This document shows, piece by piece, positions 34,187 through 42,140 of a DNA stretch of 64,000 bases (the stretch's first letter is position 1; every line of letters begins with the position of its first letter). Both the position numbers and the translations under genes were made by a program. A model generated the notes under the pieces. That model was not told the DNA's origin. It saw only the letters and a list, made by a program, of their open reading frames with translations, and made no database searches. The stretch comes from Micromonospora haikouensis (GTDB lineage Bacteria; Actinomycetota; Actinomycetes; Mycobacteriales; Micromonosporaceae), in NCBI RefSeq assembly GCF_900091595.1, contig NZ_FMCW01000035.1:1-64000 (forward strand). Direction: 5' to 3'.

Positions 34187-35158
34187 CTACTCTTCCCGGG
34201 ACCGGGTGTCGCTGAGCCGGAAGTAGGGCGCGACCAGCCGGTCCCGGTCGGCCAGCGCCTGGGCGATGCCCTTCTCGCGGCGCTCCTTGAGGAAGTTCCA
34301 GTCGCCCTCGTCGAAGCTGACGTTGGTGGCCCAGCCGTGCCCGACCCAGCCGGTCATCGCGCCCAGGCCCTTGCCCCGGGCCTCCATGACCACCTGCATC
34401 ATCGACTTGCCCATCATCAGCGAGTCCAGCGGCATGACCGCGATCGCGTCGGCGTAGTCGTCGACCCACTTCTGCAGCTCGTCGCGCTCGACGACCTTGG
34501 TGACCAGGCCCTTGCGCTCGCCCTCCTCGGCGCCGATGGCCCGCATGGTCAGCATGACGTCCTTCATCGTCGTCAGGCCGACCTTCTCGATCCAGTGGTA
34601 CATGTCCTGCGGGGCGGGGCCGAGGTAGCGGAACGCGGGGTGGGTGAACCGGGCGTCCGGGGAGGCGATGACGATGTCGGCCGACAGCGCGATCTGGAAG
34701 TGACCGCCGTAGCAGTAGCCCTGCACCTGGCAGATGGTCGCCTTCAGCGACTCGATGATCGGGCGGGTGAAGCCGGAGCTGAGCACGTTGCGGTCGGGCA
34801 GGATGCGCTGCCGCTGCGCCGGCCGCCGCCGCGACGCCTTGTCGGTGCCGGTCCGGTAGCCGATGTAGTGGCCCAGCTCGGCGGCGTCCGCGCCGGTGCC
34901 GAAGTGCTCGCCCTCGCCCTTGAACACGATGACCTTGACCCGGTCGTCGGTCTCGGCCTCCCGCACCAGGTCGCCGACCCGCTCGAACGCGGCGACGGGG
35001 ATGGCGTTGAGCCGCTCGGGACGGTCGAAGGTGATGGTCGCGACGGACCGCTGTTCGTCGACGTCGTAGCGGACGTACTTCGCGAGGACCTCGGGGTCGA
35101 CCTCCATGTTCTCGACGTCCCACTGGTGTTCCAGAAGCTCGGCTTCGGTCTTCTTCAC
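34187..35158 (-). CDS. Crotonase-family protein lacking both usual catalytic glutamates
   Basis: 323 residues, GTG start with AAGGA overlapping the previous stop. A roughly 30-residue N-terminal extension precedes the crotonase core. The oxyanion-hole region GYCYGGHFQIALSADI has Q where hydratases have the first Glu, and FTHPAFRYLGP has A where they have the second. It is therefore unlikely to be a simple enoyl-CoA hydratase. Crotonase relatives without these residues include ring-opening C-C hydrolases (2,4-dinitrocyclohexanone hydrolase, EchA20-like). Sitting between two LLM genes, a hydrolytic ring cleavage after F420-dependent ring reduction is a reasonable guess. Confidence 0.87.
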   Translation of the reverse strand: MKKTEAELLEHQWDVENMEVDPEVLAKYVRYDVDEQRSVATITFDRPERLNAIPVAAFERVGDLVREAETDDRVKVIVFKGEGEHFGTGADAAELGHYIGYRTGTDKASRRRPAQRQRILPDRNVLSSGFTRPIIESLKATICQVQGYCYGGHFQIALSADIVIASPDARFTHPAFRYLGPAPQDMYHWIEKVGLTTMKDVMLTMRAIGAEEGERKGLVTKVVERDELQKWVDDYADAIAVMPLDSLMMGKSMMQVVMEARGKGLGAMTGWVGHGWATNVSFDEGDWNFLKERREKGIAQALADRDRLVAPYFRLSDTRSREE

Positions 35159-35167
35159 GGCGGTTCC

Positions 35168-36166
35168 TTAGGTGGCGGGGGTGCGGAAGGCGGGGATCAC
35201 TTCGGTGGCGAACAGCCGCAGCGAGGCGCGCAGCTTCTCGGTGGGCATGCCCAGCCACCCGGGACGGAAGATCAGGTGGTCGAAGCCCAGGTCGCGCAGG
35301 GCGGAGATCCGTTCGACGAGGAACTCCGGGGAGCCCAGCAGCAGGGTGTTGCGCACCAGCTCGTCGAACCGGTCCCGCTGCCAGCGCAGCGCCGGGTACT
35401 CGGCGTACGTCGAGTACTCGACGCGGGCGTGGGGCAGCGCCTCCTCGACGGCCCGCTCGGTGGTCGGCGCGCAGTACAGCTCGACGCCGACGGGCCGCTG
35501 CACGGTCGCCGGGTCGCGGCCGTACTCGGCCAGGGCCTCGTTGTAGACGGCCAGGTGCTCGGGCAGGAAGCGGCGGCTCGGGGAGTTGCCCGGCGCGTAC
35601 CAGGCGTCGCCGAGGCGGGCCGCCCGGCGGACGGCCTTCTTGCCGCCCGCGCCGATCCAGATCGGCGGCCCGCCCGGGGTCAGCGGGCGCACCCCGATCG
35701 TGGCGTCGGTCTGCGGGTAGAACTCGCCCTCGTGGGTCACCGGCTGCCCGGTCCACAGGGCCCGGATGAGCCGCAGGCTCTCGTCGAAGCGGCGGAACCG
35801 GGTCTCCGGGTCGATGCCGAACGCGGCGAACTCGTTGTCGCGGTAGCCGGCGCCGACGCCGAGGACCACCCGCCCGCCGGAGAGGTGGTCGAGGGTGGCG
35901 AACTCCTCGGCGACGTGCACCGGGTGGAACATCGGCAGCAGCAGGATGCCGGTGCCGAGCAGCATGTCGCCGGAGCGCGGGATGAGGCTGGCCAGCATCG
36001 AGATCGGCTGGGGCGTGGCCAGGTTGGACTGGAAGTGGTTGATCGTCCACACCGAGTCGTAGCCCAGCTCGGCGGCCAGCTCGACGGTGCCGAACAGGTC
36101 GTCCAGGTGTCTGCGCAGGTCGTCGCCGTGCGGGTACTGGTGCGACGCCATGATGCCGAACCTCAT
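35168..36166 (-). CDS. LLM-class oxidoreductase 2 (probably F420-dependent)
   Basis: 332 residues from ATG 36166. The start MRFGIMASHQYPHGDDLRRHLDD and GGRVVLGVGAGYRDNEFAAFGID parallel LLM 1. PPIWIGAGGKKAVRRAARLGDAW marks the cofactor-binding side of the barrel. Start and ligase stop share one base (TGATG). It is a member of the four-enzyme LLM set and is expected to act on the CoA-activated or free cyclic substrate of the pathway. Cofactor assignment rests on the npdG gene in the same operon. Confidence 0.9.
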   Translation of the reverse strand: MRFGIMASHQYPHGDDLRRHLDDLFGTVELAAELGYDSVWTINHFQSNLATPQPISMLASLIPRSGDMLLGTGILLLPMFHPVHVAEEFATLDHLSGGRVVLGVGAGYRDNEFAAFGIDPETRFRRFDESLRLIRALWTGQPVTHEGEFYPQTDATIGVRPLTPGGPPIWIGAGGKKAVRRAARLGDAWYAPGNSPSRRFLPEHLAVYNEALAEYGRDPATVQRPVGVELYCAPTTERAVEEALPHARVEYSTYAEYPALRWQRDRFDELVRNTLLLGSPEFLVERISALRDLGFDHLIFRPGWLGMPTEKLRASLRLFATEVIPAFRTPAT

Positions 36167-37722
36167 CAGCTTCCCCCTCCCTGCGACACGGGTGCCGCCG
36201 CGCGGCTGGTCTTGCCGGTGGTGCTGCGTTCCAGGGCGGGCACGAACTCGACCCGCCGGGGGGTCTTGAAGTGGGCGAGGCGGTCCCGGGCGTACGCGAC
36301 GACGGCGTCGGCGAGGTCGGCGTCGGTGACCGCGTCGTCGGCCTCCCGCACGACGAGCGCCACGGGGATCTCGCCCAGCCGGTCGTCGGGGCGGCCGAGC
36401 ACCCGCACGTCGCGCACGAGCGGGTGCTCGCGCAGCACGTCCTCGATCTCCTCGGGCCACACCTGGAAGCCGCCACACTTGATCATGTCGCGCTTGCGGC
36501 CGACGAGGAACAGGACCCCGTCGGCGTCGACGTAGCCGATGTCGCCGGTGTGCACCCAGCCGTCGCGGACCAGGTCACGGGACGCCTCGGCGTCGTCGAC
36601 GTACCCCCGGGTCAGCGCGGACCGGACGACCACCTCGCCCGACGAGCCGGTGGGCAGGGCCTCGCCCGCGTCGTCGCGGATCTCCAGCTCCACGCCCGGG
36701 TAGACCCGGCCGGCCGAACCGGGCTTCCACCGGCCGGCCTTCATGTCCCGGCCGGTCCAGCCGGCGATGTGCCCGGCCTCGGTCGAGCCGTAGTTGACCA
36801 GGATCGGCACCCGGTAGCGCTCCTCGAAGGCGCGCCGCACCGGCCACGAGATCGCCTGCCCGGCCACGAGGACGGACTTGACCCCGTGAAACGGCAGGTC
36901 CCGCTCGGCGTGCACGATGTCGAAGACCATCGTGGGCAGCAGGAAGAGGTTGTCGAACGCGAACCGGTCCATCAGGTCGGCGAGCCGGTCGACGCCGAAG
37001 CGTTCCCAGACCACGGCGGCCCGCCCGACGAAGTACGCGAACAGCAGCGAGTGCTGGCCGCCGCTGTGGAACAGCGGCAGGGCGATGAGGTTGGGGGCGG
37101 CGTCGGGCGCGGCGGTGCCCTCGGCGTCGGTGCCGGTGCTGACCCGGGCCAGCCGGCCGAGCGACTCGCGGGTGCCGCCGTGGGTGACGCTGACCGCCTT
37201 CGGCCGCCCGGTGGTGGTGCCGCCGGTGAACAGGATGCACGCCTCGGCCTCGGGCGCGACGTCGACCGTCGGCACCCGCGCCTCGTGCCGCCACGGCAGC
37301 GCCGCCGCCCCGGCGAGCGGTTCCGCGACGCTGCGCACCGGCGGCGCGTCCCCGGCGGCGGCGAGGAACTCGGCGACCACGTCCGGGCGGCGGCCGTCGA
37401 CGAGCAGCAGGCGCGGGTCGGTCTTCGCGACCGACTCGGCCAGTTCGGCGGCGTTGTAGAGGCTGCTGACGGTGACCGGGACCGCGCCGATCTTCCACGC
37501 GCCGAAGAGGAAGAAGACGATCTCCGGGCCGTTGGTCAGGTAGCAGGCGACGCGGTCGCCGGGGCCGACGCCCTCGGCGCGCAGCGCGGCGGCGACCCCG
37601 CCGGCGAGCAGGTCGATCTGGTCGAACGTCCACGACCGGCCGTCCTCGCCGTACAGGCCCGGGACGTCGGGGCGGTCGGCGCAGCGCCGGTCGAGGATGC
37701 GGGCGAGGTTGCCGGCGCTCAT
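36166..37722 (-). CDS. Acyl-CoA synthetase / AMP-dependent ligase 1
   Basis: 518 residues from ATG 37722; the open frame extends upstream inside the LLM 3 gene and is ignored. ANL superfamily: P-loop LFTGGTTTGRPKAV (about 172), VNYGSTEAGH (about 305), WVHTGDIGYVDADG (about 395), KRDMIKCGGFQVWPEEIE (about 410) and the catalytic Lys near the C-terminus in RSTTGKTSRA. It activates a carboxylic acid as its CoA thioester using ATP. Placed amid LLM genes, it acts in the same degradation pathway; substrate unknown. Confidence 0.9.
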   Translation of the reverse strand: MSAGNLARILDRRCADRPDVPGLYGEDGRSWTFDQIDLLAGGVAAALRAEGVGPGDRVACYLTNGPEIVFFLFGAWKIGAVPVTVSSLYNAAELAESVAKTDPRLLLVDGRRPDVVAEFLAAAGDAPPVRSVAEPLAGAAALPWRHEARVPTVDVAPEAEACILFTGGTTTGRPKAVSVTHGGTRESLGRLARVSTGTDAEGTAAPDAAPNLIALPLFHSGGQHSLLFAYFVGRAAVVWERFGVDRLADLMDRFAFDNLFLLPTMVFDIVHAERDLPFHGVKSVLVAGQAISWPVRRAFEERYRVPILVNYGSTEAGHIAGWTGRDMKAGRWKPGSAGRVYPGVELEIRDDAGEALPTGSSGEVVVRSALTRGYVDDAEASRDLVRDGWVHTGDIGYVDADGVLFLVGRKRDMIKCGGFQVWPEEIEDVLREHPLVRDVRVLGRPDDRLGEIPVALVVREADDAVTDADLADAVVAYARDRLAHFKTPRRVEFVPALERSTTGKTSRAAAPVSQGGGS

Positions 37723-38726
37723 CGGGACGCCTCCCGTCCGGTCGGTGCGGTGTCGACGCGCGCGATGACCTCCGCGCCGAAGCGGGCGAGCTGCTCCATC
37801 GCCTCGTCCTGGCCGGCGCCGACGAACTGGTGGCGCAGGGAGACCTCCGTGATGCCGAGGTCGGTCTCCCAGCGGCGCAGCTTGTCGACGATCTCGTCGG
37901 CCGACCCGACGAGGCAGTCCTCGGCGAGGTAGCGGTCGAGGTCGAGGGACTGGGCGTCGTCCCACGACTTGTAGCCCGCGTACTGGCGCTGCAGGTGGGG
38001 GCGGACGGCGGCGACGGCGCCGGCGTAGCTGTCGCCGAGGTACGCCTCGCGGGTCATCGGGTACTCCCGGTCGAGGGCGAAGCCGCGCTCGGCGAGGTCG
38101 GCGCGGTAGATGCCGAGCAGGCGGGCCAGCTCGGCGTCGTTGCCCTTGGGGCCGATGAGCCACGGGGCGTCCAGCCGGGCGGCCCGGCGGATCGCGGGCT
38201 CGGCGAACGCGCCGATCCACAGCGGCGGGCCGCCGGGCTGCACCGGGCGCAGCGCCAGGGACGCGCCGGGGACCTCGCCCCAGCTGCCGGCGAGGTCGAC
38301 GGTCTCGCCGTTCCACAGCGACCGCAGCGTCGGCACGTACTCGCGCAGGCGGCGCAGGCGGTCGTCCCAGGCGACGCCGAAGGCGGCGGTCTCCCGCTTG
38401 CGGTAGCCGGCGCCGATGCCGACGGTCAGCCGGCCGCGCGAGAGCACGTCGAGGGACGCGAGGTCCTCGGCGAGCGCGATCGGGTTCAGCAGCGGCGCGA
38501 GCAGCACCCCGAAGCCGATGCGGACCCGCGAGGTGGCGCGGGCGAGGTACCCGGCGAGCGGGATCGGCTGGACGAACGCCGACCGGGCCAGGTAGTGGTG
38601 GCCGAGGTAGACGGCGTGGAAGCCGGCCGCCTCGGCGGCGGCGGCCTGGGCGAGCACGCCGTCGATGCCGTCGACGGCGGAGGCCGACGGGTCGAACTGG
38701 GCGCTGAGGAAGCAGCTGATCCTCAC
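37719..38726 (-). CDS. LLM-class oxidoreductase 3
   Basis: 335 residues from GTG 38726, whose codon overlaps the previous stop (GTGA). Divergent from LLM 1 and 2 but with the same barrel landmarks: RISCFLSAQFDPS start, SRGRLTVGIGAGYRKRETAAFGV and PPLWIGAFAEPAIRRAARL. The neighbouring GTGA/ATGA overlaps put it in one translational chain with the ligase and LLM 4. Four non-identical LLM proteins in one operon imply several distinct hydride-transfer or monooxygenase steps. Confidence 0.9.
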   Translation of the reverse strand: MRISCFLSAQFDPSASAVDGIDGVLAQAAAAEAAGFHAVYLGHHYLARSAFVQPIPLAGYLARATSRVRIGFGVLLAPLLNPIALAEDLASLDVLSRGRLTVGIGAGYRKRETAAFGVAWDDRLRRLREYVPTLRSLWNGETVDLAGSWGEVPGASLALRPVQPGGPPLWIGAFAEPAIRRAARLDAPWLIGPKGNDAELARLLGIYRADLAERGFALDREYPMTREAYLGDSYAGAVAAVRPHLQRQYAGYKSWDDAQSLDLDRYLAEDCLVGSADEIVDKLRRWETDLGITEVSLRHQFVGAGQDEAMEQLARFGAEVIARVDTAPTGREASR

Positions 38727-39823
38727 CCGACGACCGCCTCGGTGACGGGCGGGGCGACCCGGGCCGCGTCGGCCTTCTCCTGGGCGCGGAAGTGCGGGAT
38801 GACCTTCTCGGCGAACTCCTCCATCGACCGCAGCGCGGCCCGGCGGTCCAGCGACGGGATCCGCAGCCAGCCGATGTAGTGGTTGATGCCGAGCTGTTCG
38901 CGCAGCATCTCGATGGTCTCGATGACCCGCTGCGCCGAGCCGAAGTTGCCGCCGTGGGTCAGCGTCTGCTCCAGGGTCAACAGCTCGATGTTCTTCGCGA
39001 CGGCCGCGTAGTAGGAGCGTTCCTGCTCGATGGCCTCCTCCGAGCCGGGGATGACCTTGCCGACCGACTTGTAGTAGTTCATCGCGGCCAGGGCGGCCTC
39101 CCGCAGGCCCGCCTCGCCCTCGCCGCACCAGACCTGCTGCATGAACGGCAGTTCGTAGTCGGCGATGTCGAACCCGTTCTCCCGCATGCTCTGCCGGTAG
39201 AGGCTGAAGTTCTTCTGCATGATGCCCAACGGCGTGAAGTTCGGGGAGGTGATGATCGACTCGCCGACCGCGCCGCGCTCGCGGAAGCTGTCCGGGGAGA
39301 CGGTGCCCTGCAGGATCGGCGGGCCGCCGGGGGTGTGCGGGCGCGGGTAGGTCGTGACGTTGTCGTAGTGGAAGATCTGGCCGTGGTAGGAGAAGTTCTC
39401 CTGCGACAGCGCCAGCCGCAGGATCTCCAGGGTCTCCTGGTAGCGCTGCTTGGACTCCTCGAGAGGGATGCCGAAGCCGGCGAACTCGGCGGGCTGGTAG
39501 CCGCGGCCCACGCCGATGCGGACCCGGCCGCCGCTGAGCACGTCGAGGGCGGCGATGTCCTCGGCCAGCCGCAGCGGGTGGTGCAGCGGCAGCACGAGGA
39601 CGGCGGTGCCGATGGTGATCCGCCGGGTGCGCTCGGCGACGGCCATGCCGAAGTTCACCGGGCTGCCGAGGATGCCGTACTTGGAGAAGTGGTGCTCGGC
39701 CAGCCAGATCGAGTCGAAGCCGAGCTCGTCGGCCAGCTGGATCTCGTCGAGGGTCTCCCGCAGCACCTGGTGGTCCGATGTGCCATCGCTCACCGGAAAC
39801 AGGTTCATGATTCCGAACTTCAC
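38723..39823 (-). CDS. LLM-class oxidoreductase 4
   Basis: 366 residues from GTG 39823, with GAGGAGAGG upstream. Longest of the four LLMs. KFGIMNLFPVSDGTSDHQ, LAEHHFSKYGILGSP, IGTAVLVLPLHHPLRLAEDIAALD and GGRVRIGVGRGYQPAEFAGFGI resemble alkanal-monooxygenase-type members, and a long insertion (about 180-260) is specific to this one. It heads the LLM operon directly behind a copy of the 16-bp regulatory element (39840-39855). It could be an FMN-dependent monooxygenase served by the flavin reductase at 58782, or an F420 enzyme. Confidence 0.9.
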   Translation of the reverse strand: MKFGIMNLFPVSDGTSDHQVLRETLDEIQLADELGFDSIWLAEHHFSKYGILGSPVNFGMAVAERTRRITIGTAVLVLPLHHPLRLAEDIAALDVLSGGRVRIGVGRGYQPAEFAGFGIPLEESKQRYQETLEILRLALSQENFSYHGQIFHYDNVTTYPRPHTPGGPPILQGTVSPDSFRERGAVGESIITSPNFTPLGIMQKNFSLYRQSMRENGFDIADYELPFMQQVWCGEGEAGLREAALAAMNYYKSVGKVIPGSEEAIEQERSYYAAVAKNIELLTLEQTLTHGGNFGSAQRVIETIEMLREQLGINHYIGWLRIPSLDRRAALRSMEEFAEKVIPHFRAQEKADAARVAPPVTEAVVG

Positions 39824-39839
39824 GGCCTCTCCTCGTTTA

Positions 39840-39855
39840 TTCCGACCAGCCGGTA
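39840..39855. promoter_or_regulatory. 16-bp regulon element, site A
   Basis: TTCCGACCAGCCGGTA, 16 bp upstream of the LLM 4 start. Aligns without gaps with sites B-F. The two ends, TTCCG and CGGTA, form an imperfect inverted repeat typical of TetR-family operators. Confidence 0.7.
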
Positions 39856-39895
39856 TGTTACTGCCGTGGTAGATGGCCTGCAAGGGTTACGCAGG

Positions 39896-40942
39896 TCAGG
39901 CCGCTGCGGTGGGCACGGGCGGCGCGCCGGCGCGCGCGCCGACCCGCAGCTCTCCGGCGCGGCGGCGGTGCCACGAGCCGCGCCCGAACCGGGCGTCGAG
40001 CACGAGCGCCCGGCGCAGGAACAGGTGCGGGTCCGCCTCCATCGTGATGCCCATCCCGCCGTGCACCTGGATGCACCGCTCGGCGGCGAAGACCGCCGCC
40101 CGCCCGGCCGCGGCCTTCGCCGCGTGCACCTGGATCCCGGCGTCGGGGCGGCCGGTGTCGACCGCCCAGGCGGCGTACAGGGTCAGGTCCCACGCGGCCT
40201 TGCGCGCCGTGGCGGCCTCCGCGAGCTGGAACGCGACCCCCTGGAACGAGCCGATCACCCGCCCGAACTGCCGGCGGGTGCGGGCCTGCTCGGCGGCCAG
40301 GTCGATCGCGCCCTGCGCGACCCCGCACAGCTCGGCGGCCACCACCAGCGCGGCGCGCCGCACACCCGCACCGGCGGGCGACACGCGCCCGGGCGCGGCC
40401 ACGGTGACGTCCGACAGCGGCACCGACGGGTCGACGGAGTCGCGCGCGGCGACCCCGGCCGCCTCGGCGGTCCAGACCCCGTCGGAGCCCAGGACGGCGA
40501 GGCCGTCGGCCTGCGCCGCGTACGGCACCAGGGTCCGCACCAGCGGATCGGGCGACACCGCGTCCGCCCAGCCGGAGCCGCCCGGCACGTCGACGGCGCA
40601 GGTGAGCACCCGGCCGCCGGAGAGCACCTCGTCGGGCAGCGGGTCGGGCCGGTCGCCGCCGCAGAGCAGCTGGACGGCCGCCGCGTGCGCCGGGAACCGG
40701 CTCGGCACGAGCCGCTCGCCGAGCGCCTCGACGGCGACCAGCAGGTCGATCAGGTGCGACCCGACGCCGCCGGCGGCCTCGGGCACGCCGAGGAGGCCGA
40801 AGTCGCCCAGCAACAGGCCGTCGCAGGCCGGGGCGCGCCACGGGCCCGTCAGGGCGTCGCGCGCCCGGGCTTTCTCCCCCGCCGCGAGGGCGGCGACGGT
40901 GTCGCCGATCTCCCGCTGCTCCGGGGTGAAGGTTGCTCGCAT
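39896..40942 (-). CDS. Acyl-CoA dehydrogenase, non-catalytic-type subunit
   Basis: 348 residues, shorter than usual (about 380). The FAD-binding RRQFGRVIGSFQG (about 228) and RCIQVHGGMGITMEADPHLFLRR (about 298) are present, but the N-terminal half is degenerate and the usual base position is not apparent. Lies 13 bp after another dehydrogenase that carries the catalytic GGTEE. Mycobacterial steroid degradation uses such unequal pairs (FadE28/29, FadE26/27) as alpha2beta2 enzymes, and the arrangement here suggests the same. Confidence 0.87.
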   Translation of the reverse strand: MRATFTPEQREIGDTVAALAAGEKARARDALTGPWRAPACDGLLLGDFGLLGVPEAAGGVGSHLIDLLVAVEALGERLVPSRFPAHAAAVQLLCGGDRPDPLPDEVLSGGRVLTCAVDVPGGSGWADAVSPDPLVRTLVPYAAQADGLAVLGSDGVWTAEAAGVAARDSVDPSVPLSDVTVAAPGRVSPAGAGVRRAALVVAAELCGVAQGAIDLAAEQARTRRQFGRVIGSFQGVAFQLAEAATARKAAWDLTLYAAWAVDTGRPDAGIQVHAAKAAAGRAAVFAAERCIQVHGGMGITMEADPHLFLRRALVLDARFGRGSWHRRRAGELRVGARAGAPPVPTAAA

Positions 40943-40955
40943 GTGGCCACTCCGC

Positions 40956-42107
40956 TCAGCGCGAGCGGGGCAGGTTCAGCACCCGCTCCGCGAGGATCGA
41001 CTTCTGGACTTCCTCCGTGCCGCCCTCGATGGTGTGGGCGCGGGCACGCAGGTAGCGGCGCATCCGGGCGGCGGCCCCGTCACCGTCGAGCAGCACGCCG
41101 CCGGCCTCGTCGAGCTGCACGGCGAGGCGGTTGGCGTTCTGCACCACCTGCGCCCACAGGCTCTTGAGCGCCGACGTCTCCGGGCCCGGCACGCCGCCGG
41201 CCCGGCTCTCGCCGAGCATGCGCATCGACCCGATCCGGACCGCCTCGGCGTCGCAGTGCAGCGCGCCCACGGTGTCGAGGAACGCGCCGTCGTCGGCCAT
41301 CCCGCGCGCGACCGCGAGGTCGACGACGCGGTCCACCGCCTGGCGGGCCCAGACCCACAGGTTCAGCGCCATGCTGCCGCGCTCGAACGCGAGGGTGGTG
41401 AGCGCGACGTTCCAGCCGTTGCCGACGCCGCCGAGCACGTCGGAGTCGGGCACGAAGACGTCGTCGAGGAACATCTCGTTGAACTCGGTGTCCCCGTTGA
41501 TCATCTCCAGCGACCGGACGGTGAAGGCGTCCATCGGGGCGAGGAAGTAGGTGATGCCCCGGTGCTTCGGCGCGTCGGGGTCGGTGCGCGCCAGCAGCAG
41601 GCACTTCGACGCGTTGTGCGCGTTGGACGTCCAGATCTTCGCGCCGTTGACGCGCCACCCGCCGTCGACCCGGGTCGCGGCCGTACGCAGGCTCGCCAGG
41701 TCGGAGCCGGAGCCGGGCTCGCTGAAGCCCTGGCACCAGTACGTCTCGCCGCGCAGGATCCCGGGCAGGTGCCGGGCCTGCTGCTCGTCGGTGCCGTGGG
41801 CGATGATCGTGGGCCCGGCCAGCATCATGCCGACCCCGTTGAGCGGGTACGGCGCGCCGCGCACGGCGGCCTCCTCGTTGAAGATGGCCTGCGCCAGCGA
41901 GTCCATGCCCCGGCCGCCGTGCGCGGTCGGCCACGACAGGCCGGCCCAGCCGCCGGCGCACAGCCGGTCCTGCCACACCCGCGACCAGTGCTCGCGCTCG
42001 TCCTGCGACAGCTCCTCCTGGTCGGGCACGTCGGCCAGCGCCTTGTCGAGCCAGTCGCCGACCTCGCGCCGGAACGCCAGGTCGGTGCCGCTGTCAGCGA
42101 AGTCCAT
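40956..42107 (-). CDS. Acyl-CoA dehydrogenase, catalytic-type subunit
   Basis: 383 residues from ATG 42107, chosen because GGGAGG is 5 bases upstream; a GTG two codons earlier lies in that ribosome site. CQGFSEPGSGSDLASLRTAA (about 127) and WTSNAHNASKCLLLAR belong to the FAD pocket. HTIEGGTEEVQKSILAERVL near the C-terminus holds the probable catalytic Glu. It introduces the alpha-beta double bond into an acyl-CoA, probably as a heteromer with the next gene. Part of the operon starting at 43688. Confidence 0.9.
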   Translation of the reverse strand: MDFADSGTDLAFRREVGDWLDKALADVPDQEELSQDEREHWSRVWQDRLCAGGWAGLSWPTAHGGRGMDSLAQAIFNEEAAVRGAPYPLNGVGMMLAGPTIIAHGTDEQQARHLPGILRGETYWCQGFSEPGSGSDLASLRTAATRVDGGWRVNGAKIWTSNAHNASKCLLLARTDPDAPKHRGITYFLAPMDAFTVRSLEMINGDTEFNEMFLDDVFVPDSDVLGGVGNGWNVALTTLAFERGSMALNLWVWARQAVDRVVDLAVARGMADDGAFLDTVGALHCDAEAVRIGSMRMLGESRAGGVPGPETSALKSLWAQVVQNANRLAVQLDEAGGVLLDGDGAAARMRRYLRARAHTIEGGTEEVQKSILAERVLNLPRSR

Positions 42108-42140
42108 GCCCACCTCCCAGCGGGTCGTCGTCGATGCCGC

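Noticed and set aside
33293..36535. Very long plus-strand open frame opposite the LLM, crotonase and ligase genes
   Set aside because: High-GC antisense shadow: Arg/Val/Gly/Asp-monotonous composition, no ribosome site, no domain, and the minus-strand genes are well supported.
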